From Hyphomicrobiales bacterium (GTDB lineage: Bacteria > Pseudomonadota > Alphaproteobacteria > Rhizobiales > Rhizobiaceae), in assembly GCA_021775415.1 (NCBI GenBank), contig JAJFHV010000020.1, forward strand, positions 124,001-188,000: DNA of 64,000 bases. Direction: 5' to 3'. The position numbers were made by a program, and so were the translations under genes. The notes beneath the pieces are model-generated. The model ran no database searches. It was not told where the DNA came from and worked only from the letters and a program-made list of their open reading frames with translations. How positions within the stretch are numbered: the first letter of the stretch is position 1; each line of letters opens with the position of its first letter. Below, piece by piece: positions 25,409 through 34,311 of the stretch.

Positions 25409-26689
25409 TTAACCCAGTTTCACATTATCGATGCCGACAATCTTGTCGTACATCCAGTAGAAGAGCATGACGATTGCCAACAGGATTACGCCAAGCGCTG
25501 CCCCCAGCCCCCAGTTCAGTGAGGAAGAGATATGATAGGCGATCCGGTTGGAGATGAAGATACCGGATGTACCACCCACCAGTTCCGGCGTGATGTAGAA
25601 GCCGATTGACAGGATGAAACACAGAATTGATCCGGCACCAATTCCAGGAATGGTATTTGGGAAATACACTTTCCAGAACGCGGTCCAGTCATTTGCGCCA
25701 AGGCTTTTGGCTGCTCTTACATAAGTGGGCGAGATTGTTTTCATCACCGAATACAGCGGCAGGATCATGAAAGGCAAAAGAATATGCGTCATGGCAATGA
25801 TGGTGCCAGTCTGGTTGTTGATCATCACCAGTCGGCCGGCATCAGTCACCAGCCCTGTCCAGACGAGGAAATCATTGATGACACCTTGCTGTTGCAACAA
25901 CACTTTCCAGGCGGATGTCCGCACCAAAAGGGAAGTCCAAAACGGCAGTAACACCATGATCATCAACAGGTTGGATGAACGCAGGGGCAGGTTTGCCAGC
26001 AAAAATGCTATCGGATAACCTAACAAAATGCAGGATATGGTGATCGTAACGCTGAGAAAGAATGTCCGACCAAACAGAAACAGATAGATCTGTTCTTTTT
26101 CGGGTTTCTCGGCAATACCCTGCTCGGTTCGCTCCCGGTCGATGGCAGACAGAAAGTAGCCATCCGTGTATTTTGAGCTGAACTGCTTGATGGTTGCCCA
26201 GTTTTCAACCGTTCCCCAACCTTCGTGGATTTCAATGAATTGTTCCCGGTAAGGCGGTTCTTCGAGGTTTTTCACCTTTCGACCGGATTTCCGGAACATG
26301 CTTGCGATGCCCGGTTGTTCGTAATTTAGCCGGCTGCCCAATCGAGTGTGGGTTTTCTGCGAAACAGCGATCTTCAAATCGCCAGCAAGCGCCTCGAATA
26401 CGGGTTCGCCGGGAATTTCACCGGAGTTCGGATTCCAATCACGCAATGCTACCACGGTGTTGGGCAAGGTGTTTTGTACGATGTTGTTTTCCACCGAGCG
26501 GAACAGCATGTCTGCAATCGGGGCGACGAAAGCTAGCAAAATAAACAACAGCAACGGCGCGATTAACATCAGCGCCCGCATTTTTTCACGGCGTAGGGCA
26601 CGCGCCAGGCTGCGCTTAAGAGGCACGCCATCGCGCGTGGTCAGGACTTCACTTGTAGTACCTGTTTCACTTGCTGCGATATCAGTCAT
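25409..26689 (-). CDS. ABC transporter permease, polyamine type (PotB/PotH-like), with long N-terminal periplasmic insert
   Basis: 426 residues, longer than PotB/PotH (about 275-320). The first membrane segment (ALMLIAPLLLFILLAFVAPI) is followed by ~140 residues of hydrophilic, presumably periplasmic sequence before the remaining membrane segments begin near FFLSVTITISCILLGYPIAF as FLSVTITISCILLGYPIAF. The EAA loop is YVRAAKSLGANDWTAFWKVYFP. Insertions of this kind occur in some alphaproteobacterial transporters annotated for spermidine/putrescine. It starts 84 nt after the binding-protein gene, across a strong hairpin. AAAAGAG precedes ATG 26689. Confidence 0.92.
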   Translation of the reverse strand: MTDIAASETGTTSEVLTTRDGVPLKRSLARALRREKMRALMLIAPLLLFILLAFVAPIADMLFRSVENNIVQNTLPNTVVALRDWNPNSGEIPGEPVFEALAGDLKIAVSQKTHTRLGSRLNYEQPGIASMFRKSGRKVKNLEEPPYREQFIEIHEGWGTVENWATIKQFSSKYTDGYFLSAIDRERTEQGIAEKPEKEQIYLFLFGRTFFLSVTITISCILLGYPIAFLLANLPLRSSNLLMIMVLLPFWTSLLVRTSAWKVLLQQQGVINDFLVWTGLVTDAGRLVMINNQTGTIIAMTHILLPFMILPLYSVMKTISPTYVRAAKSLGANDWTAFWKVYFPNTIPGIGAGSILCFILSIGFYITPELVGGTSGIFISNRIAYHISSSLNWGLGAALGVILLAIVMLFYWMYDKIVGIDNVKLG

Positions 26690-26733
26690 GCTCTTTTAAA
26701 ATCCCTAAAACGAATCTCTTGGTTGAGGTGGCT

Positions 26734-26756
26734 GGAACGGGAGCAAGTCCCGTTCC
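26734..26756 (-). terminator. GC-rich hairpin between binding-protein and permease genes
   Basis: Perfect 9-bp inverted repeat GGAACGGGA / TCCCGTTCC with a 5-nt loop. It extends by a GGC/GCC pair if one T bulge is allowed. No T-run follows on the minus strand, so it is more likely an mRNA-stabilising or partially attenuating hairpin that keeps the binding-protein message more abundant than the permease message. Confidence 0.6.
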
Positions 26757-26773
26757 GCCGATTTCATTAGACC

Positions 26774-27868
26774 TTACTTGGCAAGCCAAGCCTGGAATTT
26801 CGCGTCGATATCGTCGCGATTATCCGCCCAGAACTCGTAATTGTAGAGGAACGTGTTCTTGGCATTGTTCGGATCGGTAGGCATATGTGGTGCCATTTCG
26901 ATACCGAGTGTGGCGTGCTTGCCAACCAGTGGTGCAGAAGATGCACGCGCAGGACCATACGAGATGTACTTGGCCTGGTCTGCCAGTTGCTGGGTGCCGG
27001 TTGCAAACTTGACGTAATCAAGCGCACGAGCTTCACGCTCTGGTGAAAGACCGGTTGGAATAATCCAGCCATCAAGGTCAAACACCTGAGCATCCCAAAG
27101 CATGCCAACAGGCTGCTTCTGCTCTTCAATCAGGGCAAACAGACGACCATTATAGGTCGAACCGATTACAACTTCACCATCAGCCAGAAGCTGTGGTGTT
27201 TCTGACCCTGAAGCCCACCAGACAACACTGTCCTTGATGGTGCCGAGTTTAGCCAGTGCCTGGTCAACACCTTCAGGTGTACCAAGAACCTTGTACACAT
27301 CTTCCTTCGCAACACCGTCGCAAAGCAGAGCCCATTCAACATTGTTGATTGGACGCTTCTCAAGTGCACGCTTGCCTGGATAAGCAGCAAGATCGAACAC
27401 ATCACAGATGTCATCTGGTGGTGTAGCGCCAACTTTATCGGTGCGGTAACCAAATGTGGTTGAGTACACGATCTGTGGAATGAAGCATGGTGAAACAAGA
27501 AGATCACCAAAGTCCTCCGAAGCAGGTGTGCCATCTGGTGCTGGAGCAAGCTGAGTGTCTGCATCAAGTTCGATTGCAAGACCTTCGTCGCAAGCACGCA
27601 GTGCATCAGCGGCAACCGCATCAACTACGTCCCAGGTAACGTTTCCTGCTTCTTTCATCGCGCGAAGTTTGGCGATGGCTTCAGCAGCAGATTCATCATT
27701 GATGATGTTTACGCCGGCGTTGTTGGCCATATATGGCTGATGATAAGCAGCATCTTGAGATGCGGAATAAGCTCCGCCCCAAGATACGATCGTCATATCT
27801 TCAGCAACAGCAGCAGAAGTAGCTAACGCGCCTACTGCAACTGAAAGCATCAGTGTTTTGAGTTTCAT
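26774..27868 (-). CDS. Periplasmic substrate-binding protein, PotD/PotF-like
   Basis: 364-residue extracellular solute-binding protein. The signal peptide is MKLKTLMLSVAVGALATSAA followed by VAE. The mature protein starts DMTIVSWGGAYSASQDAAY, typical of polyamine/thiamine/iron-type (family 1) binding proteins, and carries VVDAVAADALRACDEG and WIIPTGLS. Ligand cannot be read directly; the adjacent ureohydrolase suggests a guanidino compound or polyamine. ATG 27868 with GGGAGAAAAC is preferred over the longer frame from 27949. It is flanked on both sides by hairpins, consistent with independent control of its message level. Confidence 0.93.
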   Translation of the reverse strand: MKLKTLMLSVAVGALATSAAVAEDMTIVSWGGAYSASQDAAYHQPYMANNAGVNIINDESAAEAIAKLRAMKEAGNVTWDVVDAVAADALRACDEGLAIELDADTQLAPAPDGTPASEDFGDLLVSPCFIPQIVYSTTFGYRTDKVGATPPDDICDVFDLAAYPGKRALEKRPINNVEWALLCDGVAKEDVYKVLGTPEGVDQALAKLGTIKDSVVWWASGSETPQLLADGEVVIGSTYNGRLFALIEEQKQPVGMLWDAQVFDLDGWIIPTGLSPEREARALDYVKFATGTQQLADQAKYISYGPARASSAPLVGKHATLGIEMAPHMPTDPNNAKNTFLYNYEFWADNRDDIDAKFQAWLAK

Positions 27869-27940
27869 GAGTTTTCTCCCTTTGATTTTTCGTTCACTCT
27901 TCTCTTGTCGACACCCCACACTTTGGTGAGGTATGCGATA

Positions 27941-27976
27941 CGCTCCCACTTCACTCTTCAGCTGTTATTGGGAGCG
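27941..27976 (-). repeat. Inverted repeat between ATPase and binding-protein genes
   Basis: CGCTCCCA (27941-27948) and TGGGAGCG (27969-27976) form a perfect 8-bp inverted repeat around a 20-nt loop. It lies in the 122-bp gap before the binding-protein gene. It could be an mRNA processing or stabilising element, or an operator for a second promoter that serves the binding-protein gene. Confidence 0.45.
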
Positions 27977-27990
27977 AATTCTAAGTACTG

Positions 27991-29124
27991 TCAGGCAACC
28001 AAATCTAGTGCCTTGCAGTCCGTGTTGGCCCAACCGATTTTTGTTTTCTGGCCTTCTGACAGATTACGTTTTTGACCGCGGTTGCGAACTTTCACGATAA
28101 ATTCGTCGTTGCCAGCAACGTTCATGCGGACCCGAATATGATCACCCAAATAGATGAGTTCTTCAATTCGACCCTCGATAATATTGTCCATCTTGTCCTT
28201 TGGCTGGAGCTCAATACGTTCAGGCCTGATTGAAAGTGTTGTACCGTCGCCGACATTGTCCACGTTTACCTGATCAGCCTTGACTATTGTGCCATTTGCC
28301 AATTTTACCGTGCAAATACCCTTGCTAATACCTTTAACGACACCATTGAGCTTGTTGTTTTCACCAATAAACTGAGCAACGAATGAGTTTTTGGGATCTT
28401 CATAGAGGCTCTCCGGCGAGGAAAGCTGCTGGATCACACCGTCGTTGAAAACCGCTACCCGGTCCGACATCGTCAGAGCCTCGGTCTGATCATGGGTCAC
28501 ATAAACAACCGTAACCCCGAGACTTTCATGAATGTGCTTGATTTCATATTGCATCTGCTCGCGCAGCTGTTTGTCCAGCGCACCAAGCGGCTCGTCCATC
28601 AAAACCAAATCCGGTTCAAATACGAGCGCGCGGGCAACCGCAACACGTTGTGCCTGGCCACCAGAAAGTTGAGCCGGGCGACGACCGGCCATCAGAGGTA
28701 GTTCCACCATATCCAGAATGCGCTTGACCCGTTCTTCCTGGTCCGGTTTTGACATGCCACGCACCTGGAGTGGAAACGCCAGGTTTTCAGCAATGGTCAT
28801 GTGGGGGAACAGGGCGTAATTTTGAAAGACCATGCCTATCCCGCGCTTGTGCGGAGGCACCATATTGATCGGGCTGTCATTCAGGAAAATTTCACCATGC
28901 GTGGCTGGTTCAAATCCTGCAAGCATCATGAGACAGGTCGTTTTGCCGGAGCCTGATGGCCCTAGCATAGTGACAAACTCACCCTTTGGAATGTCGAGAT
29001 TCAAATCCTTGACGACAAGAACTTCGCCATCATAACTTTTTTGCACGTTTTCAAAACGTACATAGGATTTGTCTGTGGCGGAGTTTTTGGCACTTCCACC
29101 TTTGCCGGATTTCTTTGCGGCCAT
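27991..29124 (-). CDS. ABC transporter ATP-binding protein, polyamine type (PotA/PotG-like)
   Basis: 377 residues. Walker A GPSGSGKTT, signature LSGGQAQRVAVARAL, Walker B LVLMDEPLGALD and switch His in VTHDQTEAL are intact, followed by a C-terminal TOBE domain (FIGENNKLNGVV onward). It powers the importer encoded by the next three genes. The open frame reaches 29217, but ATG 29124 (MAAKKSGKGG) starts the likely protein; the Lys/Ser-rich ~25-residue leader before the ABC domain is an oddity. The best ribosome binding site (GGGAG) is 13 nt upstream, somewhat far. First gene of the transporter operon, 174 nt after the ureohydrolase gene. Confidence 0.94.
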   Translation of the reverse strand: MAAKKSGKGGSAKNSATDKSYVRFENVQKSYDGEVLVVKDLNLDIPKGEFVTMLGPSGSGKTTCLMMLAGFEPATHGEIFLNDSPINMVPPHKRGIGMVFQNYALFPHMTIAENLAFPLQVRGMSKPDQEERVKRILDMVELPLMAGRRPAQLSGGQAQRVAVARALVFEPDLVLMDEPLGALDKQLREQMQYEIKHIHESLGVTVVYVTHDQTEALTMSDRVAVFNDGVIQQLSSPESLYEDPKNSFVAQFIGENNKLNGVVKGISKGICTVKLANGTIVKADQVNVDNVGDGTTLSIRPERIELQPKDKMDNIIEGRIEELIYLGDHIRVRMNVAGNDEFIVKVRNRGQKRNLSEGQKTKIGWANTDCKALDLVA

Positions 29125-29298
29125 GTATACTGAACAACTCCCTTTACAACTCAAGCTCTTTGGGCTCGATGTTGCGCTTCCCCTTCTCGGCTCGGAAATG
29201 AACATTAATGAGACCATACGTCAATAGTATGAGGTAAAAATATTGCGTCAGTTTTGAAAGCGGTTAACGCTCAGCGCTGAAACGCAGGGTTTATGCGA
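29125..29298 (-). promoter_or_regulatory. Intergenic region between ureohydrolase and transporter ATPase
   Basis: 174 bp holding a small perfect palindrome TCAGCGCTGA at 29271-29280, close after the ureohydrolase stop, and an AT-rich stretch (29229-29244) that could contain a promoter for the transporter operon. No terminator with a T-run is evident. Confidence 0.35.
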
Positions 29299-30255
29299 TT
29301 ACCTGGATTTATTATGGAATATGAATCCAAGAAAATTCAGCAAAATCTGGGCCGCAAGAAAATTGGTGCTGCCGGAGTGATCATAGTCGGGGGCGACCTC
29401 AACGAGGTCCATTCCGATTACATTTCCCCGTTTGGTAAGACCTTGAAGCAGTTCCAGAACTTCGTAATACAGGAACCCGCCGTGGCTTGGTGTTCCGGTT
29501 CCAGGTGCAATCGAAGGGTCAAATCCGTCGATATCAATGGTGACGTAATAGCGGGTTTTTTCAGGAATTCTTTTCAAAACCTCTTCAACACCCAGTTTTC
29601 GAAACTGGCGGACAGACAATATATCTGACCCCATGGCACGGGCATCATCATATCCCTCCTTTGCCGTCGAAGAGACATTTCGAATACCGATTTGTGAAAG
29701 GCCTGAAACATTTTCCTGTTCTGCTGCCCGGCGCATCGGATTGCCATGACCGTGGCGCACTCCGTGTCGCTCATCGACAAAATCAAGGTGTGCATCTATT
29801 TGCACCAAGTGAAACGGTTCTTGATCATCAAAGGCGCGAATGCAGGAAATGTTGACGGAGTGGTCGCCGCCCAGAACGACCGGCAATGCATTCGCAGCAA
29901 GCGCTTTTCGGACGCCAAATTCTATGTTTGCGTGGCTCGTTTCGGTATCGGTATGAATTATGTCGGCATCACCCATGTCGACAATATTTACGTCACCGGG
30001 CAGGTAGACCGCATCATCTTCGTGGTCATAAGCCCCTGCATGGCCAAATGAGAATAGGGTGGAAGCTTCGCGGATTGCGCGTGGCCCGAAGCGTGCACCG
30101 GCGCGATACTGCGTACCGAAATCAAAGGGTGCGCCTAATATTGCCACATCTGCATCAATGTCATCCCAATCGAGGCATGGAGGTTTTTTGCCGAAGGTTG
30201 CATGTCCAACAAAGGGCAGGTTTAACCGGCCGGATTCATACCCGTGTTTTGACAT
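29299..30255 (-). CDS. Ureohydrolase family enzyme (agmatinase/guanidino-acid hydrolase)
   Basis: 318-residue binuclear-metal ureohydrolase, releasing urea from a guanidino compound. Metal ligands are present: His132 (GGDHS), Asp154, His156 and Asp158 (DAHLD), Asp241 and Asp243 (DIDGFDP). Agmatinase, guanidinobutyrase, guanidinopropionase and guanidine hydrolase share these motifs, so substrate remains open. ATG 30255 with GGGAGAAAAG is chosen; the frame extends to 30330 into the promoter. The polyamine-type ABC importer follows on the same strand, and together they look like an uptake-and-cleave unit for agmatine or a similar compound. Divergent from a radical SAM gene. Confidence 0.92.
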   Translation of the reverse strand: MSKHGYESGRLNLPFVGHATFGKKPPCLDWDDIDADVAILGAPFDFGTQYRAGARFGPRAIREASTLFSFGHAGAYDHEDDAVYLPGDVNIVDMGDADIIHTDTETSHANIEFGVRKALAANALPVVLGGDHSVNISCIRAFDDQEPFHLVQIDAHLDFVDERHGVRHGHGNPMRRAAEQENVSGLSQIGIRNVSSTAKEGYDDARAMGSDILSVRQFRKLGVEEVLKRIPEKTRYYVTIDIDGFDPSIAPGTGTPSHGGFLYYEVLELLQGLTKRGNVIGMDLVEVAPDYDHSGSTNFLAAQILLNFLGFIFHNKSR

Positions 30256-30423
30256 TCTTTTCTCCCAATCATTTGTATTCTTTTTGTTAGCCGCAATGGA
30301 TAGAAAAATCGTGGTACGGTCAACGGTCAAAGTGGGGTCTTTTTCGTGACAATTTCAATACTATATGTGACAACACCCTTATGAGGCCATGGGTCTTGAG
30401 TGACTGATTGAAAGCAAAATTAG
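30256..30423. promoter_or_regulatory. Divergent promoter region, ureohydrolase / radical SAM
   Basis: 168 bp between the two divergent starts. It contains a tandem heptamer CGGTCAACGGTCAA (30317-30330) and two GTGACAA copies about 20 bp apart (starting near 30346 and 30366). These could be regulator sites; no known consensus is matched. Confidence 0.35.
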
Positions 30424-31476
30424 ATGACTGTCGAAAATCTGGAAGAACCCCCGGTACAAGCAAACACAAATGTGCTGGCGGGAGATGATACTGCGCGGAT
30501 TATGCCTACCCGTATTCGGCTCGAGGCTTCCACCCATTGCCAGCTTAAATGTCCGACTTGTGAGACTGCCACCGGTGAACTCTACAAACACGTGGCATTG
30601 GGTTTTTTGAGGTTTGATAATTTCAAGCGCCTGGTGGATGAAAACCCGCAGGTCACTGAAATCGAACTTTCCAATTTTGGCGAGATATTTCTCAATCCCC
30701 AACTCCCGAAAATCATTGAATATGCGCATGAAAAAGATGTGCAACTGAGTGCCAGAAATGGTGCAAACCTCAATACCGTGCGCGAGGCGACGCTTGAGGC
30801 GCTGGTGAAATTTGGTTTCCGTAACATTCGATGTTCAATCGATGGAGCAAGCCAGGAAACATACAGCCAGTACCGGGTACGGGGTGAATTCGATCAGGTG
30901 ATGGAAAACATTCACAAAATCAATGCCTATAAAAAGCAATATAATTCCGAATACCCGAAGCTGACGTGGCAGTTTGTGGTGTTTGGCCATAACGAACATG
31001 AGATCGTCAAAGCCCGTCAGATGGCCCATGACCTCGGTATGTCGTTTGAAACAAAACTCAATTGGGATGAAAACTGGTCACCGGTGCGCGACAAAGAAAT
31101 GGTACGCAAGGAAATGGCAGCAGGTGCTGCGTCCCGCTCGGAATTCAAGGAAATGTATGGTGCCAGCTATACGGAATACATTTGTGATCAGCTTTGGGAT
31201 TCACCGCAGCTTAACTTCGATGGGACGGTCTGGGGTTGTTGTCGCAACAATTGGAAGGCGTTTGACGGGAATGTGTTTGAAGACGGACTTGATGGCGCAC
31301 TAAATTCAGAGCAGATGCAATATGCGCGAAAGATGCTGACCGATGGCGCCGAGGCTCGTGCAGACGTGCCGTGTACGACGTGTAGTGTTTACAAGAACAT
31401 GCGCAAGGCTGGAAATACACTGGACCGGACCAAAGTTGCTGACCGCCGCAAGGCGTTTCTGGATCAGAACAGCTGA
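30424..31476 (+). CDS. Radical SAM protein with SPASM-like C-terminal cysteines
   Basis: 350 residues. The radical SAM cluster motif is Cys39-x3-Cys43-x2-Cys46 (STHCQLKCPTC). Further cysteines in the C-terminal third (ICDQLW, WGCCRNNW, VPCTTCSVY) suggest one or two auxiliary iron-sulfur clusters as in SPASM/twitch proteins. Proteins of this kind modify peptides, sugars or cofactors, but I recognise no specific family and see no precursor peptide gene next to it. The GGEP-like position reads NFGEIF, so the usual SAM amino-group motif is divergent. Single gene, divergent from the ureohydrolase and convergent with lysE. Confidence 0.85.
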   Translation: MTVENLEEPPVQANTNVLAGDDTARIMPTRIRLEASTHCQLKCPTCETATGELYKHVALGFLRFDNFKRLVDENPQVTEIELSNFGEIFLNPQLPKIIEYAHEKDVQLSARNGANLNTVREATLEALVKFGFRNIRCSIDGASQETYSQYRVRGEFDQVMENIHKINAYKKQYNSEYPKLTWQFVVFGHNEHEIVKARQMAHDLGMSFETKLNWDENWSPVRDKEMVRKEMAAGAASRSEFKEMYGASYTEYICDQLWDSPQLNFDGTVWGCCRNNWKAFDGNVFEDGLDGALNSEQMQYARKMLTDGAEARADVPCTTCSVYKNMRKAGNTLDRTKVADRRKAFLDQNS

Positions 31477-31493
31477 TCATCTGAATTTTCGAT

Positions 31494-32108
31494 TTATCTT
31501 GCCACAATAGCCGTTGCGGCCCCGGCCATCATCCCGGCACCGCAACGGTTCGTTATGCGTATGGCAGCAGGGGTCTTAAGAAATCGACGGGCGCTTGCAG
31601 CCAACATGACCCATATCAGATCAATCACTATCAAAATGAACAACATGGCTGCGGTTAGTTCCACCCAGCCGGCGATGGTCAGTGTATGAAGGTCAATAAT
31701 TGCCGGAAGCAGGGCCAGGTAAAAAACAATGATTTTGGGATTGCCCAAGGTGAGAGCCATCCCCGCGGCGAACAATTTTACCGGTGATGTGTGGTCGGGA
31801 ATGCTGGATGGATCAAAGCCTGTTGGGGCGGTCCACATCTTCCATGCCAGGTACAGCAGATAGCCTGCGCCGATCCATTTGAGAATGAAAAACACCGAGC
31901 TGAGAGTTTCCGCAAGTGCCGCGAGCCCGCAAACAGCGGCTGTAAGCCAGATAGCTTCGCCTATCCACATAGCCGCCAGGAAGGGCAGAACACTGACAGG
32001 CCCTCTTGCCAATACGCGCGCAACCAAAGCCGCAATACTTGGACCGGGGGAGCCAGCAGTGACAATCAGCGCGCCTGCAAAAATAACAAGTGCAGAAAGT
32101 TCAATCAT
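31494..32108 (-). CDS. LysE/RhtB family amino acid exporter
   Basis: 204-residue membrane protein with about six hydrophobic segments and the family N-terminal pattern IVTAGSPGPSIAALVARVLARG; GNPKIIVFYLALLPAIID is the second conserved block. Exports amino acids or derivatives (homoserine, threonine, lysine types). Last gene of the ligase-SCP2-lysE minus-strand run, 27 nt after the SCP2 gene. Exported compound unknown. Confidence 0.92.
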   Translation of the reverse strand: MIELSALVIFAGALIVTAGSPGPSIAALVARVLARGPVSVLPFLAAMWIGEAIWLTAAVCGLAALAETLSSVFFILKWIGAGYLLYLAWKMWTAPTGFDPSSIPDHTSPVKLFAAGMALTLGNPKIIVFYLALLPAIIDLHTLTIAGWVELTAAMLFILIVIDLIWVMLAASARRFLKTPAAIRITNRCGAGMMAGAATAIVAR

Positions 32109-32135
32109 GTGGTTTCTGCCAGTTTTGAAGCTCTT

Positions 32136-32432
32136 TTAAAGAACGGAGCTCAGCTGCATTGCGACGCTCATGTCGCCATCAACCTTGATTTTGCCCTGCA
32201 TGAATGCAGCGGTTGGGTCGAGGTCACCGGCGATTAGGTCGTTCAGCGTGTCCAACTCGCATGAGATTGTGCAATCCGCTTCCTTGTTTTCTGTCGTCAC
32301 CGTATTGGGTGTTGAAGTGCCATCAACGAATACGGCTCCATCGCTGCCGCAATCGAATTTGACAGTTGCCCCAAGACCGCTGTTGTCGCCTACTTTGGCG
32401 CGAATTGCTTCTGCTGCTGCTTCAATACTCAT
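32136..32432 (-). CDS. SCP2 sterol-binding domain protein
   Basis: 98 residues forming one SCP2 domain (lipid/acyl-CoA carrier). The end DPTAAFMQGKIKVDGDMSVAMQL is the typical signature. In eukaryotes this domain is the C-terminal part of peroxisomal MFE-2 and SCPx thiolase; in bacteria the stand-alone form is often near acyl-CoA genes. ATG 32432 with AAGGAA upstream is preferred over the frame from 32510. Placed just downstream of the DmdB-like ligase, 105 nt away. Confidence 0.92.
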   Translation of the reverse strand: MSIEAAAEAIRAKVGDNSGLGATVKFDCGSDGAVFVDGTSTPNTVTTENKEADCTISCELDTLNDLIAGDLDPTAAFMQGKIKVDGDMSVAMQLSSVL

Positions 32433-32537
32433 GAGAGTTCCTTGTGTTTTCTTAACCGGTTGGTTGGCTTTACTAAAAGGTAAGGTGGTGGCCTGCAACA
32501 CCCAATACAACGCGGTTCAAAGAAATTTGATTTCAAA

Positions 32538-34166
32538 TCACTGTTTGCCTATCAGCAATTCGCCATACTCTTCCCGCAACAGGTTTTTTCTAACCTTGCC
32601 GGTGGCATTTCGCGGGATCTCATCCACAAACTGAACCGCGTCCGGTATCCACCATTTGGCAACCTTGCCATTGTAGAAGTCCAGGAATGCCTGGGCGTCA
32701 GTTGTGGAGCCTTCCTTGCGAACCACCACAAGAAGTGGGCGTTCATCCCACTTTTCATGACGGGCAGAGATCACGGCCGCATCTGCCACATCCGGGTGCG
32801 CCATTGCATGGTTTTCAAGATCAACAGAAGAAATCCATTCGCCGCCGGACTTGATGATGTCTTTCGAGCGGTCTCGGATTTGCATGAAGCCATCTTCATC
32901 AAGCGTTGCAACATCACCGGTGGGGAACCAGCCTTTTGTCAACGTGGTGCCCTTGTCGGCCAGATAATAATCGCTCAACACCCATGGCCCACGGCAATAA
33001 AGATCACCCTGGGCTTCGCCATCATTCGGCAGTTGGTTAGCGTCATCATCAAAGATGCCAAGTTCCATGCCAAATGGCGGGCGGCCCTGGCTGAGACGAA
33101 TTTCGTTTTGTGCTTCTTCATCCAGTTCCAAATGTTTGTTTTTAAGATTGTTGACGGTTCCAAGTGGCGACATTTCTGTCATCCCCCAGGCATGCAGCAC
33201 ATCCACTTTGTAGGTGTTGCGGAATTTTTCAATCATCGTCGGTGGACAGGCGGAGCCGCCGATTACGGTGCGATCGAGGTGGGGTAACTTTGTGCCCGAA
33301 TCTTCCAGATATTGTATCAAGCCAGCCCAGATGGTTGGTACGCCAGCGCTTATGGTGACTTTTTCGTCGTTGAACAATTCTACCAGACTTTTGCCATCAA
33401 GATTGGGGCCGGGCAGCACCAGTTTTGAACCGGCAAGTACAGCCGAATAGGGTGAGCCCCATGCGTTGACATGGAACATCGGGACAACCGGAACCATGCA
33501 GTCTCGGGCAGAAAACCCCATGACATCCGGAGTTGCTGACATCATCGCATGCAGAAGCGTTGAGCGATGTGAGTATAAAACACCCTTTGGGTGGCCAGTC
33601 GTTCCGGATGTGTAACAAAGACTCGACGCATCAAGTTCTTCAATGTCATTTGGCCAGTTGAGATCATCGCTACCCTCAGCGATGAAATCTTCGTAGAATT
33701 CGAGCCAGTCCCGGTCTTTTGCCAGATCTGCGTCATGCGCTTCCATCAAAATCCAGGTTTCAACGAGGGGAAGTTTATCACGCAAGCCATCAACTAAAGG
33801 CAAGAAAGTGCGATCGAAGAATACAACCCGATCCTCAGCATGCCCCATTATGTAAACGAGCTGCTCCGGGAAAAGTCGTGGATTAACGGTGTGGCAGACA
33901 AGACCCACTCCTGAAACGCCATAGTACAATTCCAGATGGCGGAAATTGTTCCAGGCAATCGTTGCAACCCGGTCAGAGCGCTTCAAGCCGCGTTTCAAGA
34001 GAGCTGCCCCCAGTTTCAAAGAGCGAGTGCGGATATCCTGGTAGGTGCTGCGATGGCGGCTGCCATCAATGTTGACAGAGACGACTTCAGTGTCCCCATG
34101 ATATCTGGCAGCGTGATCAATGATCCCCGAAATCAGCAGCGGCTGATCCATCATTTGTCCGTGCAT
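32538..34166 (-). CDS. Acyl-CoA ligase, DmdB-like (methylmercaptopropionate/medium-chain acyl--CoA ligase)
   Basis: 542-residue AMP-forming ligase. Motifs include [54 protein letters not shown] and [11 protein letters not shown] with the catalytic Lys. The N-terminus [20 protein letters not shown] and the [19 protein letters not shown] block closely resemble marine DmdB (3-methylmercaptopropionate-CoA ligase), but the same pattern occurs in general fatty acid ligases, and no dmdA, dmdC or dmdD is adjacent. Substrate therefore uncertain. First gene of a run with SCP2 and lysE; divergent from ilvA. Confidence 0.9.
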   Translation of the reverse strand: MHGQMMDQPLLISGIIDHAARYHGDTEVVSVNIDGSRHRSTYQDIRTRSLKLGAALLKRGLKRSDRVATIAWNNFRHLELYYGVSGVGLVCHTVNPRLFPEQLVYIMGHAEDRVVFFDRTFLPLVDGLRDKLPLVETWILMEAHDADLAKDRDWLEFYEDFIAEGSDDLNWPNDIEELDASSLCYTSGTTGHPKGVLYSHRSTLLHAMMSATPDVMGFSARDCMVPVVPMFHVNAWGSPYSAVLAGSKLVLPGPNLDGKSLVELFNDEKVTISAGVPTIWAGLIQYLEDSGTKLPHLDRTVIGGSACPPTMIEKFRNTYKVDVLHAWGMTEMSPLGTVNNLKNKHLELDEEAQNEIRLSQGRPPFGMELGIFDDDANQLPNDGEAQGDLYCRGPWVLSDYYLADKGTTLTKGWFPTGDVATLDEDGFMQIRDRSKDIIKSGGEWISSVDLENHAMAHPDVADAAVISARHEKWDERPLLVVVRKEGSTTDAQAFLDFYNGKVAKWWIPDAVQFVDEIPRNATGKVRKNLLREEYGELLIGKQ

Positions 34167-34254
34167 ACAACTCTCTCCCCAATTTTTGAAATGTTTATAG
34201 CTTTAGGTGGTCCCGCTGTGAACCGGTTCGGCAAGCGAATGTTATCTTTTCGAA

Positions 34255-34270
34255 TTGTGCGAATGCACAA
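34255..34270. promoter_or_regulatory. Palindrome in the ligase/ilvA divergent promoter
   Basis: TTGTGC (34255-34260) and GCACAA (34265-34270) form a perfect inverted repeat with a 4-nt spacer, 42 bp before the ilvA start and 89 bp before the ligase start. A dimeric regulator such as an Lrp-like protein could bind; identity is not indicated by the sequence. Confidence 0.4.
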
Positions 34271-34311
34271 CAGTCTTTAGGTATGGGCAAGATACAGGAG
34301 GTTGAACCTGC

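Noticed and set aside
32538-34166. A complete DMSP demethylation (dmd) locus
   Set aside because: Only a DmdB-like ligase is present; dmdA, dmdC and dmdD are not in the neighbourhood, and DmdB-like proteins also act on ordinary fatty acids.
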